This document shows positions 9,477 to 17,633 of a stretch of DNA of 64,000 nt, piece by piece (the stretch's first letter is position 1; each line of letters begins with the position of its first letter). Origin of the DNA: an uncultured Pontibacter sp. (GTDB taxonomy: Bacteria; Bacteroidota; Bacteroidia; Cytophagales; Hymenobacteraceae); the NCBI RefSeq assembly GCF_947499215.1, contig NZ_CANMNI010000003.1, positions 1 to 64,000 of the forward strand, read 5' to 3'. The notes beneath the pieces are model-generated. The model was not told the DNA's origin, did no database searches, and saw nothing but the letters and a program-made list of their open reading frames with translations. The position numbers and the translations under genes are program-made.

Positions 9477-11459
9477 TTGGACCAACGATTGAAAAAACGA
9501 ATAGTGATAGGGACCGGCATTGTGCTTGGTCTTTTCCTGATTCTCCTGATCTCCCTGTTTGCCTTTAGAAGTAGGCTGCTAAACTATACCATAAACCGTG
9601 TGGTGGAGAAAGTGGAGAGTCGGTACCCCGTAGATTTTACGATAGGAACAGCGGAGTTTACCGGTCTTACCTCAGTCGTGCTCAGTGATATATCACTGGT
9701 GCCGCACGGGCAGGATCAGCTTTTCAGAACTGACAGCGTACACGCCACCGTGGGCTTCCGTTCGCTCTTCAGAGGCCGTATTGTGCTCCGTGAGCTAGAT
9801 GTGGCTAATGGCTACTTAACGGCTATAAAAAACGGTGACCGAAACAACTTTTCTTTTCTGTTTAGAAAGGACAGTAGCCAGCCCATAGACACTACTTCCG
9901 GTGGCCGTAATTATGGGGCGCTCCTCAACCGCGTACTCGAGACAGCATTCGATAACGTGCCCGAGCAGGTGGACTTCAGTAACTTGAACGTAACCTATAC
10001 CTCCCCGAACCGCAACATTGACATCCGAATGCCATACCTGACCATAGAGGAAGGTAGGATCAATTCGCAGGTCTCCATTCAAACGGATTCGCTTGTAAAC
10101 AATATGCTGGTGAAGGGTACCATCGATCCGCGCGATTATAACATGAGGGCCAGTCTGTACGCTTCCGATAACCAAGGTATACGCCTGCCTTATGTGCAAG
10201 AGAAATTCAGCGGAACAGTGGCTTTCGACACGCTGCACCTAGGTATAACAGACAAAACCTACCGACGCGAAAAGCTTACGGTGAAGGGAAGTGCCATGGT
10301 AAACAACCTTGTGGTAAGCCATGAAAAACTTGCCGATGAGGATATTCTCCTGAAAGAAGGAGCGGTTGACTATGTGGTGAGTCTGGGACAGAACCTTTTT
10401 GTGGTGGACAGCCTGACCGAAGTGCGTGTGAACAGGGCAAAAGCCAATGTATACGCCGCTTACAACAACGCCGATTCGAAAATAATTGATCTGAAAGTAC
10501 GCACGGAGTCATTGCCGGCTAACGACTTCTTTGGATCGTTGCCTCCCGGTCTGTTTGAAACACTGGATGGTATACAGGCAGAAGGCGAGTTGCAGTACAA
10601 AATGCAGTTCCACGTTAACTTGGACAGTGTCGAGCGTGTCGTATTCGACTCAGATCTGGATGCCTCAAAGGACTTTAAGATTGTGAAGTGGGGCAATGCG
10701 AATCTGGATAAGTTGAAAGGACCTTTCATGCATACCATGTACGAGTATGGTAAACCCATTCGTACGTTCATGGTAGGGCCTGCCAATCCTTTTTACGCCC
10801 CGATCGGACAGATATCGCCCTACCTGCGCAACGCTGTCTTGACCGCTGAGGACGCTGGGTTCTACAGCCACAATGGTTTCCACGAAGAAGCTTTCCGGCA
10901 GGCGATCGCCACTAATATCAAAAAAAGGGAGTTTGTGCGCGGCGGCAGTACCATTTCCATGCAGCTGGTTAAAAACGTGTTTCTGACCCGTAAGAAGACA
11001 GTTTCGCGTAAGGTGGAGGAGGCCATTATTGTGTGGCTGATCGAGAACCTTGAGATCGTGTCGAAGAACAGGATGTTTGAGATATACCTCAACATCATTG
11101 AGTGGGGGCCGGATGTGTACGGCGCCAAGGATGCTTCGCGTTTCTACTTCGGCAAGCAGCCATCGGAGCTCAACCTGAACGAGGCGATCTTCCTGACCAG
11201 CATTATACCTAGTCCTAAGCGCTACCGTTCCTCGTTTGACAGCTACGGCAATTTGCGCAGTTGGAAAGCCGGTTACTATAGGCTTATCGGTGGCATGATG
11301 GCCCGGCGCGGACTTATTTCGCAAGAGGATTACAACAACCTGCAACCGAATGTGCGACTTTACGGGCGTGCTCGCGATCTGATCGTGACAGCACCCGACG
11401 CCGACTACGAAGACACGACCGAGTTTGAGCTCGAAACCATCGATATGCTTGGCTTTTAA
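9477..11459 (+). CDS. AsmA-like protein fused to a monofunctional peptidoglycan glycosyltransferase (GT51)
   Basis: 660 aa. One N-terminal membrane anchor (about 9-30), then roughly 350 residues of beta-rich periplasmic sequence (about 50-400) resembling AsmA/DUF3971-type proteins. The C-terminal 200 residues are a GT51 transglycosylase: catalytic Glu458 in TAEDAGFYSHNG, GGSTISMQLVKN at 489-500, and EIYLNIIEWG at 535-544. No transpeptidase domain follows, so it would polymerise lipid II glycan strands without cross-linking. Starts at TTG 9477; no in-frame ATG precedes the anchor. The GT51 assignment is secure; the AsmA-like label rests on layout and low-complexity similarity only. Confidence 0.88.
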   Translation: MDQRLKKRIVIGTGIVLGLFLILLISLFAFRSRLLNYTINRVVEKVESRYPVDFTIGTAEFTGLTSVVLSDISLVPHGQDQLFRTDSVHATVGFRSLFRGRIVLRELDVANGYLTAIKNGDRNNFSFLFRKDSSQPIDTTSGGRNYGALLNRVLETAFDNVPEQVDFSNLNVTYTSPNRNIDIRMPYLTIEEGRINSQVSIQTDSLVNNMLVKGTIDPRDYNMRASLYASDNQGIRLPYVQEKFSGTVAFDTLHLGITDKTYRREKLTVKGSAMVNNLVVSHEKLADEDILLKEGAVDYVVSLGQNLFVVDSLTEVRVNRAKANVYAAYNNADSKIIDLKVRTESLPANDFFGSLPPGLFETLDGIQAEGELQYKMQFHVNLDSVERVVFDSDLDASKDFKIVKWGNANLDKLKGPFMHTMYEYGKPIRTFMVGPANPFYAPIGQISPYLRNAVLTAEDAGFYSHNGFHEEAFRQAIATNIKKREFVRGGSTISMQLVKNVFLTRKKTVSRKVEEAIIVWLIENLEIVSKNRMFEIYLNIIEWGPDVYGAKDASRFYFGKQPSELNLNEAIFLTSIIPSPKRYRSSFDSYGNLRSWKAGYYRLIGGMMARRGLISQEDYNNLQPNVRLYGRARDLIVTAPDADYEDTTEFELETIDMLGF

Positions 11460-11479
11460 AAACAAATGAGATGAGAAAC

Positions 11480-11520
11480 AACGGCCGGCGTTTGTAATTG
11501 CGCCGGCCGTTGTTTTGTTT
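11480..11520 (+). terminator. Terminator after the GT51 gene
   Basis: An 11-bp G+C-rich stem AACGGCCGGCG / CGCCGGCCGTT (11480-11490, 11501-11511) followed by a T-rich tail (TGTTTTGTTTT). It lies 20 bases after the stop. Confidence 0.88.
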
Positions 11521-11581
11521 TGGGCTGTTCAGTATCGAAAAAACTACGTAGCTATACCCGCGCATTTAAGCTATACCTACA

Positions 11582-12655
11582 TTGGAAATAAAACCGACCC
11601 CTCCACCTGATAAACCGACAGGTCCGGCCAAGCGACCCCGGCTGGGCATAGGCAGTGTGCAGGCCCTGCTGGTGCGCGCTGGTTTCGACTGGTTTCTGCT
11701 CGCGCTGATGGGGATGATCCTACTGGCCTACCTATGGCCGAAGGGGGGGATAGACCGGGAGCCTATATCCTTGGGCGATATTGCCAACTACGGTGTTTCC
11801 GTGATTTTCTTTTTTTACGGACTTCGTCTGAGCCCTGAAAAGCTTCGGGTAGGCTTGGGCAGCTGGCGACTTCACATGGTCGTGCAGACATCTACTTTTT
11901 TGCTTTTTCCGCTTCTTATCATACCTCTGCATGGACTGTTCGAGGGCACCTCAGGTGAGATGCTGTGGTTGGGCACCTTTTATCTGGCGGCGCTGCCGTC
12001 CACCGTGTCGTCGTCCGTGGTAATGGTGTCGATAGCCGGCGGCAACATACCTGCCGCTATTTTTAATGCCAGTATCTCCAGCCTGATTGGGGTGTTTGTA
12101 ACGCCGCTCTGGATGGGGCTATACCTGACGGCTGGCTCCGGCGACTTCGATATGGGAGAGGTGATGGGCAAACTGGTATTGCAGGTGCTTCTGCCGGTTA
12201 CGCTAGGCATCGTGTTGCACCGCTTTTGGGGAGCCTTTGCCGATCGTAACCGGAAGCAGCTTCGTTATCTAGACCAAACAATCATTCTGCTTATTGTCTA
12301 TACCTCTTTCAGTGAGTCTTTTGCCCGCGATATGTTCAGTGGCTATAGCTTTGGTGACTTGCTGCTGTTGGGAGTAGCCATGCTAGGGCTGTTCTTTTTG
12401 GTGTATGGTATCGTGCACGTGATCAGCCGCGTACTAGGTTTCAATCCTGCTGATAGGATAACGGCTATTTTCTGCGGCTCCAAGAAATCGCTGGTGCATG
12501 GCACGGTCATGGCCAAAGTGCTCTTCCCGGATGCCAACATGGTGGGCATTATGCTGCTTCCGATCATGATTTACCATGCCCTGCAGCTGTTGGCTTCGAG
12601 TGTGATAGCCCAGTCCATGGCACGGCGAGCGGGCTTAGACGTAAAGGGTGAATAA
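11582..12655 (+). CDS. SBF-like bile acid:sodium symporter family transporter
   Basis: 357 aa, about ten membrane helices, of the SBF-like branch (YfeH/PSE type) of the BASS superfamily. The Pro-rich cytoplasmic N-terminus (about 1-30) is followed by helices beginning at FDWFLLALMGMILLAYLWP. Crossover-type helix breaks appear at AALPSTVSSSVVM (about 138-150) and CGSKKSLVHGT (about 297-307), the latter a family hallmark. Substrate is unknown; relatives carry organic anions with sodium. TTG start at 11582 is tentative because the next ATG is 42 residues in, inside the first helix. Confidence 0.85.
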   Translation: MEIKPTPPPDKPTGPAKRPRLGIGSVQALLVRAGFDWFLLALMGMILLAYLWPKGGIDREPISLGDIANYGVSVIFFFYGLRLSPEKLRVGLGSWRLHMVVQTSTFLLFPLLIIPLHGLFEGTSGEMLWLGTFYLAALPSTVSSSVVMVSIAGGNIPAAIFNASISSLIGVFVTPLWMGLYLTAGSGDFDMGEVMGKLVLQVLLPVTLGIVLHRFWGAFADRNRKQLRYLDQTIILLIVYTSFSESFARDMFSGYSFGDLLLLGVAMLGLFFLVYGIVHVISRVLGFNPADRITAIFCGSKKSLVHGTVMAKVLFPDANMVGIMLLPIMIYHALQLLASSVIAQSMARRAGLDVKGE

Positions 12656-12658
12656 AAG

Positions 12659-12692
12659 AGAAGGGACTGCAGCTGAACTGCAGTCCCTTCTT
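12659..12692 (+). terminator. Terminator after the SBF-like gene
   Basis: A 13-bp perfect stem GAAGGGACTGCAG / CTGCAGTCCCTTC with a 5-base loop, beginning 4 bases after the stop. Only TT follows, and an A run precedes it, so it could also stop transcription from the convergent DUF3817 gene. Confidence 0.8.
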
Positions 12693-12723
12693 GGTACTTT
12701 GGCTAAAAAGTTGAGGGTTGTTG

Positions 12724-13047
12724 TTATGCAACCTGCTTCACAGGTTTTTCTTTTTTGACTTCCTCTTCCTTGAGTAATTTCTTGTCCAGAATAAATGGTC
12801 CGAATGGGAGCAGGGAGGCAACTACGGCCGCTGCGATTTTTTTAATGGACCAGTTGTGAGTCAGTGTCACTTCGAGCACTGATATCATGTAGAGTACGAA
12901 CAGCACACCGTGGGCCCAGCCTGTGTATTTTACCATGGCTGGCATATCAGCCATATACTTCAGCGGCATCGCAATGCCTAGGAGCAGGAGGTAAGATATT
13001 CCTTCGTAAATACCGATGGTGCGTAGTCGTGAAATCGGGGTTCTCAT
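12724..13047 (-). CDS. DUF3817 membrane protein
   Basis: 107 aa with three helices (about 12-32, 40-62 and 68-86) and a Lys/Glu-rich tail. The sequence around GIYEGISYLLLLGIAMPLKY and TGWAHGVLFVLYM fits DUF3817 (YdzA-like), small integral membrane proteins of unknown function sometimes fused to transporters. Convergent with the SBF gene. ATG start at 13047. Confidence 0.85.
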   Translation of the reverse strand: MRTPISRLRTIGIYEGISYLLLLGIAMPLKYMADMPAMVKYTGWAHGVLFVLYMISVLEVTLTHNWSIKKIAAAVVASLLPFGPFILDKKLLKEEEVKKEKPVKQVA

Positions 13048-13175
13048 ATATTAAAGCTTGATGATGTTCAGCTACAAAGATACCACTTAACAGGAGAGGT
13101 AGGGTAATGGTGCCATTGGAATTAAAAAAAGATGGGGGATCTAAAAGTAGAGCTTTGTTGAGAGGGCGAAAAAAC

Positions 13176-13202
13176 AAAAGACCGCCTTATGAGCGGTCTT
13201 TT
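13176..13202 (-). terminator. Terminator of the 13.2-14.1 kb lipoprotein gene
   Basis: A 10-bp stem AAAAGACCGC / GCGGTCTTTT with a 7-base loop. Read on the minus strand it ends in a T-rich tract (TTTTGTTTT) and lies 20 bases downstream of the stop at 13223. Confidence 0.85.
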
Positions 13203-13222
13203 GTGATAATAGTCTATTCTAA

Positions 13223-14065
13223 TTAAAGAGTAGCAGTAGCAATTACTTCATCGCCTTCTTTAGCAGTCCAATCGCCAATTGGGTCCTCTTTGTCTGATTT
13301 CTCCATGCGGAAAGTCACATAGAAGGTGTTGCTGTAACCTGGCGTGAGGTTCAATTCAGACCACGATACAACAGCGTTATTGTTATTATATCTTACGTCT
13401 CCTTCTACTCCATCCGCTGACATCGCTACCACATTGCCTGTAATAGTTGCAGAAACACCTCCCTGAAGCTTTACATTGCTGTATTCTGTACAAGAAGTGA
13501 GGGTGAAAGCCACCTTGTATTCAGTTAAGCCACCTTCAACAGGATTAGCATAAACCTGCTGAGCAGTTAGGTTTGCACCAGTACAGATAGCAATAAAAGT
13601 TACATTGCCTTCCATATGGGCTGCTTTGTAGCCGCTGCCATTTTTTGGTACATACTGTGCTCTGAATGAATACTCTTTAGCTGTATTGGAGGTATAGTCA
13701 TAAGTGAAAGGAGCCGTGGCATTCTCAAGGTTGAACACTCTTAGGTTGGTCCAGATCGTACTTCCGTCCAGTGCAACGCCTGTAGCTTCCTGAATGCGTA
13801 ACTCACCACTAGTCGGTACTGCAGTGAATTTAGCTTCAATGGTTGTATAAGTACCTACCTGCGGCGTAGCATTAGAGAACTCAATAGCTAAACCAGTTTC
13901 GATAGGCTGGCTTCCACCTCCATTGTTATTCGGATTCGCATTTGTTGCTCTTACTGCCTCAGTAGCTGAGGAATTGAGGCCTACTTCGTCCAAGTCTTTT
14001 GTACAGCTTGTGAATGTGCCAGCTACAAGTAGTAGCGCTGTGGCAATAGAATAAAACTTCTTCAT
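13223..14065 (-). CDS. Secreted lipoprotein of unknown function
   Basis: 280 aa with a lipoprotein signal peptide: basic start, hydrophobic core, and lipobox AGTFTSC (Cys about 21). The mature protein starts with an acidic, Asn-rich linker (NANPNNNGGG, about 44-53). The rest is beta-rich, with strands such as TTIEAKFTAV and SNTFYVTFRME, and resembles Ig-like or adhesin-type folds. No domain was recognised. A long A+T-rich upstream region and its own terminator suggest a monocistronic unit. Confidence 0.75.
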   Translation of the reverse strand: MKKFYSIATALLLVAGTFTSCTKDLDEVGLNSSATEAVRATNANPNNNGGGSQPIETGLAIEFSNATPQVGTYTTIEAKFTAVPTSGELRIQEATGVALDGSTIWTNLRVFNLENATAPFTYDYTSNTAKEYSFRAQYVPKNGSGYKAAHMEGNVTFIAICTGANLTAQQVYANPVEGGLTEYKVAFTLTSCTEYSNVKLQGGVSATITGNVVAMSADGVEGDVRYNNNNAVVSWSELNLTPGYSNTFYVTFRMEKSDKEDPIGDWTAKEGDEVIATATL

Positions 14066-14343
14066 GATTTGACAAGGGTTATAGTTATAATTGTTTATAG
14101 GTATATAATAATTTTACAATCATTAGGCTTTAACTGATGTTATGGTAAAATTGTTTCAATTTATTTAAATATTCTAATATTTAAATAAAAATATTTTTAA
14201 TAATTGTATCGAAAGTTATAATGAGTTTGCTGTGTGTAACTTTAAAAGTGTTGGAGGATTCTTTTCAAATTATTATAAACAAGGGGAAATCAAACTTGCA
14301 GAATACTGTGTATAAAAAATCGGAATGGTTAAAATTGCATCAA
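14066..14343. other. A+T-rich intergenic region upstream of the lipoprotein gene
   Basis: About 280 bases of unusually A+T-rich DNA with runs such as TTTATTTAAATATTCTAATA and no open frame of note. It must hold the lipoprotein promoter, but I cannot single out a convincing -33/-7 pair. Confidence 0.5.
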
Positions 14344-14388
14344 AAAAAATCCCTGCTACTGACTTAAAAAGCAGTAACAGAGATTTTT
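14344..14388 (-). terminator. Terminator of the DAHP synthase/chorismate mutase gene
   Basis: Imperfect stem of about 17 bp (14345-14361 with 14372-14388; core CCTG-TACTG / CAGTA-CAG) with A and T runs at its ends. On the minus strand it lies 20 bases after the stop at 14409 and ends in GATTTTTTT. Confidence 0.8.
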
Positions 14389-14408
14389 GGTAAGAGATGT
14401 ATAAGAGA

Positions 14409-15521
14409 TTAGGAACTCAAGCCATAGTTATACAAGTGGGTACGAGCATATTGCGAGCGTACTTCCTGAAATATAGTCTTCACAAAACCTTGGTCTATAC
14501 CTGCAGTGTTAGCCTGATGCAAAAGGTTCTCCAATACCAAGTCCCAGCGCACAGGGTCAGGCAATGCAGACTGCTCAGCAGTAGGCTTTCCGAAGTTACC
14601 GAGCTCGGCTGTGACTTTGGTCCTGCGAGACATTAGTGCAAGCAACTCATCGTCCAGCAACTCTATTTCTTTGCGAAGCTTTTCCAACTGCGCGCCTTGC
14701 TTCACTTTTTCAGCCGAGGTTTTGTTCGGTTTCAGGGCCTGTAAAAGCATATGCAACTCCTGCGGCATAATCTGCTGCTGGGCATCACTCAGCGCCGCCG
14801 CAGGGTTGTGGTGCGATTCCACCATTAAGCCATCGTAGCCTAAATCAAGGGCGCGCTGGCTCACCGGGCGCAACAGACTGCGGCGGCCTGCTATGTGGCT
14901 GGCATCGCAGTACATGGCAAGGTCTGGCACCAACTGGCGAAGCTCCAGTGCGTGTTCCCACTTCGGGTGGTTGCGGTAGGGCGCGCTGTCCAAGGTAGAG
15001 AAGCCCCTGTGCATCGCGCCGAGGTCAGTTATACCGCTGTGGTGTAGCCGTTCAAGGGCGCCCAGCCACAGTTGCAGATCCGGGTTTACCGGGTTCTTCA
15101 CCAGCACTGGTACTTGCACGCCCTTCAAGGCATCGGCTATTTCCTGCACCAAGAAGGGGTTTACAGTAGTGTGAGCACCTATCAGCAATATGTCAACACC
15201 GTGCTGCAGCGCCAGTTCCACCTGCGATGTATTGGCCACTTCGCAGGCAGTGCGCAAACCGGTTTCCTGTTTCACGGTGCGCATCCATTCCAGACCGATG
15301 GTGCCCACCCCCTGAAAACTGCCCGGACGGGTACGTGGTTTCCAGATGCCGGCTCTGAAGACGGTAACGCCTTTTACCTTTTGCAGGCCAAGGGCGGTTT
15401 GCAACATCTGTTGCTCACTCTCAGCGCTGCAGGGACCCGCGATCACCATTGGTCGCTTCTTGCTTACCAATTGGCTTTCCTGACCGGCTAATTTCATGCT
15501 GCTGTGTGCTGCTGTACTCAT
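14409..15521 (-). CDS. Bifunctional DAHP synthase / chorismate mutase (type II, AroQ)
   Basis: 370 aa. Residues 1-265 are a class I-beta DAHP synthase (KDO8P-synthase-like) with AGPCSAES at 28-35, KPRTRPGSFQG (61-71), the metal-binding CDASH (205-209) and ESHHNP (235-240). It condenses PEP and erythrose-4-phosphate at the head of the shikimate pathway. Residues about 278-360 form an all-helical AroQ chorismate mutase (EKLRKEIELLDDELLALMSRR), which makes prephenate for Phe and Tyr. The fusion is common in Bacteroidota. Transcription appears to be attenuated: see the leader at 15551-15694. Confidence 0.95.
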   Translation of the reverse strand: MSTAAHSSMKLAGQESQLVSKKRPMVIAGPCSAESEQQMLQTALGLQKVKGVTVFRAGIWKPRTRPGSFQGVGTIGLEWMRTVKQETGLRTACEVANTSQVELALQHGVDILLIGAHTTVNPFLVQEIADALKGVQVPVLVKNPVNPDLQLWLGALERLHHSGITDLGAMHRGFSTLDSAPYRNHPKWEHALELRQLVPDLAMYCDASHIAGRRSLLRPVSQRALDLGYDGLMVESHHNPAAALSDAQQQIMPQELHMLLQALKPNKTSAEKVKQGAQLEKLRKEIELLDDELLALMSRRTKVTAELGNFGKPTAEQSALPDPVRWDLVLENLLHQANTAGIDQGFVKTIFQEVRSQYARTHLYNYGLSS

Positions 15522-15550
15522 GGGTGTAATGTATTTAGTAGTATTGCCTT

Positions 15551-15641
15551 AAAACAAAAAAGCCCCGCTTGTGGCGGGGCTCCTGTGGTACCTGTGTATG
15601 TTCTGTTTTACCTAACGCACAAAGTTCTACCGCGGAGCCCC
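15551..15641 (-). promoter_or_regulatory. Transcription attenuator upstream of DAHP synthase/chorismate mutase
   Basis: On the minus strand, before the gene, an intrinsic terminator forms from GCGGGGCT's complement: AGCCCCGC (15581-15574), loop, GCGGGGCT (15568-15561), then TTTTTTGTTTT. Its 5' arm belongs to GGAGCCCC (15583-15576), which is also perfectly complementary to GGGGCTCC (15641-15634) further upstream. The two pairings are mutually exclusive, the arrangement of terminator and antiterminator. The upstream arm lies inside a short reading frame (15694-15608). A terminator in a leader, ahead of its own gene, is hard to explain otherwise because the previous minus-strand gene ends at 15788. 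Confidence 0.65.
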
Positions 15642-15694
15642 ATCTGGAGCACCATCTTAGAATTTGTAAAAATATAGGCGTTAGAGAAAATCAT
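15608..15694 (-). CDS. Putative leader peptide of the DAHP synthase attenuator
   Basis: A 28-codon frame, ATG at 15694 and TAA at 15610-15608, with Phe3, Tyr7 and Phe9 near its start (MIFSNAYIF). The antiterminator arm lies at codons 18-21. A ribosome paused at Tyr7-Phe9 would leave that arm free to pair and prevent termination; one reaching the stop would cover it. This fits Phe/Tyr sensing for an aromatic-pathway gene, but three aromatic codons is a modest signal, so translation and the sensing role are inference. Confidence 0.4.
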   Translation of the reverse strand: MIFSNAYIFTNSKMVLQMGLRGRTLCVR

Positions 15695-15787
15695 TTTCTG
15701 CGAATTATCTTGCAATTGAAGTTATAAAAAATGACAAAAACAAATATCTGGCTAAAATTTTAGTGAAAAACATTGACGTTTTGCGTC

Positions 15788-16735
15788 CTAAGGTATAAAA
15801 TCAGGAGGGGGAGGCAACGCATTGTCCTTCTTTGGAAACATGAGTGAAGCAACGATGGAAACGGTCAGGATGACACCCACCACCAGCAGCGCATAGCGCA
15901 TGTCCAGTTCGTAAATATCGCTTAAGAGCAGCTTGGCGCCAATAAACACCAGAATCAGTGACAGACCATAGTGCAGGTAATGGAAAAGCTGCATGATGCC
16001 AGCCAGCGCAAAGTACAGCGCTCGCAGGCCTAGAAGGGCAAATACGTTGGAGGTATAAACAATGAAGGGATCCTTTGAAATGGCCAAGATGGCAGGTATG
16101 GAGTCGGCTGCGAAAACCACATCGGTGCTTTCCACCATGATGAGCACCAGAAAGAGTGGGGTCGCGTAGAGCTTGCCGTCCACTTTGGTGAAGAATTTGC
16201 CCCCAACGGCTGTTTTAGTGAAGCGCAGCTTTTGGCTCACCCACACAATAAATGGGTTCTGTTCGGGGTGTAGCTCGCCATCGTCTTTTGTGAAGGCCAT
16301 TTTTATGCCCGTATACACCAAGAAAGCGCCCAGTATGTAAATGATGAAGTGGAACTTGGCTATAAGCGCCACACCCACCAGAATGAAAATGCCGCGTAAT
16401 ACCAAGGCTCCGATAATGCCCCAGAACAGGATTTTGTGCTGGTACTGCAGCGGCACCTTAAAGAAGTTGAATATAAGGATGAATACGAAAAGGTTGTCCA
16501 CGCTCAACGACTTCTCTATCAGGTAGGCTGTCAGGAATTCTAGCGCGGGAGCAGGTCCCTTCCAGTAGTAGATGAATGCATTGAAAATAAGGGAAAGGGC
16601 GACCCAGAAAGCACTCCAGAGGAGCGCCTCTTTTATCTTCACCGCATGCTCTTTGCGATGGAACACAAACAAGTCGAGTCCCAACAGGAGGAGGATGAAT
16701 ATATTGAATATGACCCAGAAAAAGACGGTATCCAT
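15788..16735 (-). CDS. TerC family membrane protein (Alx-type)
   Basis: 315 aa, about nine membrane helices, full length for TerC/Alx. Conserved acidic intramembrane residues are visible: LLLLGLDLFVFHRKEH near 16-31, the family hallmark EKSLSVDNLFVF near 73-84, and DVVFAADSIPAIL near 205-217. TerC proteins are linked to manganese/metal export or metalation of exported proteins; the classical tellurite phenotype is indirect. ATG at 16735. I looked for a yybP-ykoY-type riboswitch upstream and saw none. Confidence 0.93.
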   Translation of the reverse strand: MDTVFFWVIFNIFILLLLGLDLFVFHRKEHAVKIKEALLWSAFWVALSLIFNAFIYYWKGPAPALEFLTAYLIEKSLSVDNLFVFILIFNFFKVPLQYQHKILFWGIIGALVLRGIFILVGVALIAKFHFIIYILGAFLVYTGIKMAFTKDDGELHPEQNPFIVWVSQKLRFTKTAVGGKFFTKVDGKLYATPLFLVLIMVESTDVVFAADSIPAILAISKDPFIVYTSNVFALLGLRALYFALAGIMQLFHYLHYGLSLILVFIGAKLLLSDIYELDMRYALLVVGVILTVSIVASLMFPKKDNALPPPPDFIP

Positions 16736-16885
16736 AAGCTACAGAATCAAAGCAGTAAAGCGTCCAACGGTAAGGGAAACACTACACCTAACTCGTAAAG
16801 TTAGTTTTTTATAGGTGTATCTGCAGCGATCGGGCAAGAATAAATTTGTGGCAAGCCAGATGCCGCAGCTGTAAACGTTGTGCAG

Positions 16886-17620
16886 CTAGTAGCGATCGAA
16901 ATGACGGAAAATGCTGTTTACTTTCATGCGAATCACACCCAGCACGGCTTCTTTGAAAATGCCTGACGACATTTTGGACTCGCCCTTGGTGCGATCTGTG
17001 AAAATGATGGGCACTTCCTTTATTTTGAAGCCGTATTTGAACGTGAGAAATTTCATCTCGATCTGGAAGGCGTAACCCACAAAGCGGATTTTATTGAGTT
17101 GAATCGTCTTGAGTACCTTGCGACGATAGCATACAAAGCCTGCAGTAGTATCTGCAATGGGCATGCCGGTGATGAGGCGCACATAAAGGCTGGCAAACCA
17201 CGACATGAGCACGCGGTTCATGGGCCAGTTCACCACGTTTACACCTTGTATGTAACGGCTGCCGATGGACATGTCATAGCCTTCCACGGCGCAGGCATGA
17301 TAGAGGCGCACGAGGTCGTCGGGATTGTGCGAAAAGTCGGCGTCCATTTCAAAAATGAACTCATACCCCTTGCGCAGCGCGTACTTAAAACCATGAATGT
17401 AAGCCGTGCCGAGTCCTAGTTTGCCGGTGCGCGACTCTAAGTACAAGCGCTCCGGGAACTCCTGCTGCAGGGAGCGCACGATATCGGCGGTGCCGTCCGG
17501 AGAGCTGTCGTCTACTATGAGCAGGTCAAAAGGGTGGGGCAGTGACAGTACCTTCCGCACAATAGCCTCAATGTTTTCCTTTTCATTGTAGGTCGGTATG
17601 ATCACCAGCGAGTCATTCAT
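16886..17620 (-). CDS. Polyprenol monophosphomannose synthase-like glycosyltransferase (GT2)
   Basis: 244 aa, GT-A fold without C-terminal helices. Visible motifs: IIPTYNEKENIE (7-18), VDDSSPDGTADIV (36-48), the metal site EMDADFSHNP (about 91-100), and DTTAGFVCYRRKVL (about 158-171). This is the soluble DPM1-like form that transfers a sugar, typically mannose, from a nucleotide to polyprenyl phosphate. The sugar is not proven. It lies 13 bp from hemG on the same strand and is probably co-transcribed with it. Confidence 0.9.
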   Translation of the reverse strand: MNDSLVIIPTYNEKENIEAIVRKVLSLPHPFDLLIVDDSSPDGTADIVRSLQQEFPERLYLESRTGKLGLGTAYIHGFKYALRKGYEFIFEMDADFSHNPDDLVRLYHACAVEGYDMSIGSRYIQGVNVVNWPMNRVLMSWFASLYVRLITGMPIADTTAGFVCYRRKVLKTIQLNKIRFVGYAFQIEMKFLTFKYGFKIKEVPIIFTDRTKGESKMSSGIFKEAVLGVIRMKVNSIFRHFDRY

Positions 17621-17633
17621 ACCGCAAATATAG

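Noticed and set aside
13176..13202. CRISPR or repeat array suspected from clustered hairpins at 11.5-13.2 kb
   Set aside because: The hairpins differ in sequence and each follows a gene; they are ordinary terminators. No regularly spaced repeats occur in the window.
15600..15660. D-arm-like string GCTCCGCGGTAGAAC in the DAHP synthase leader, suggesting a tRNA or T-box
   Set aside because: No acceptor or T stem can be formed around it, no T-box antiterminator sequence is present, and the two-arm attenuator explains the bases better.
16736..16885. Possible manganese (yybP-ykoY) riboswitch before the TerC gene
   Set aside because: The region lacks the two conserved internal-loop sequences of that aptamer and has no terminator or long hairpin near the start codon.
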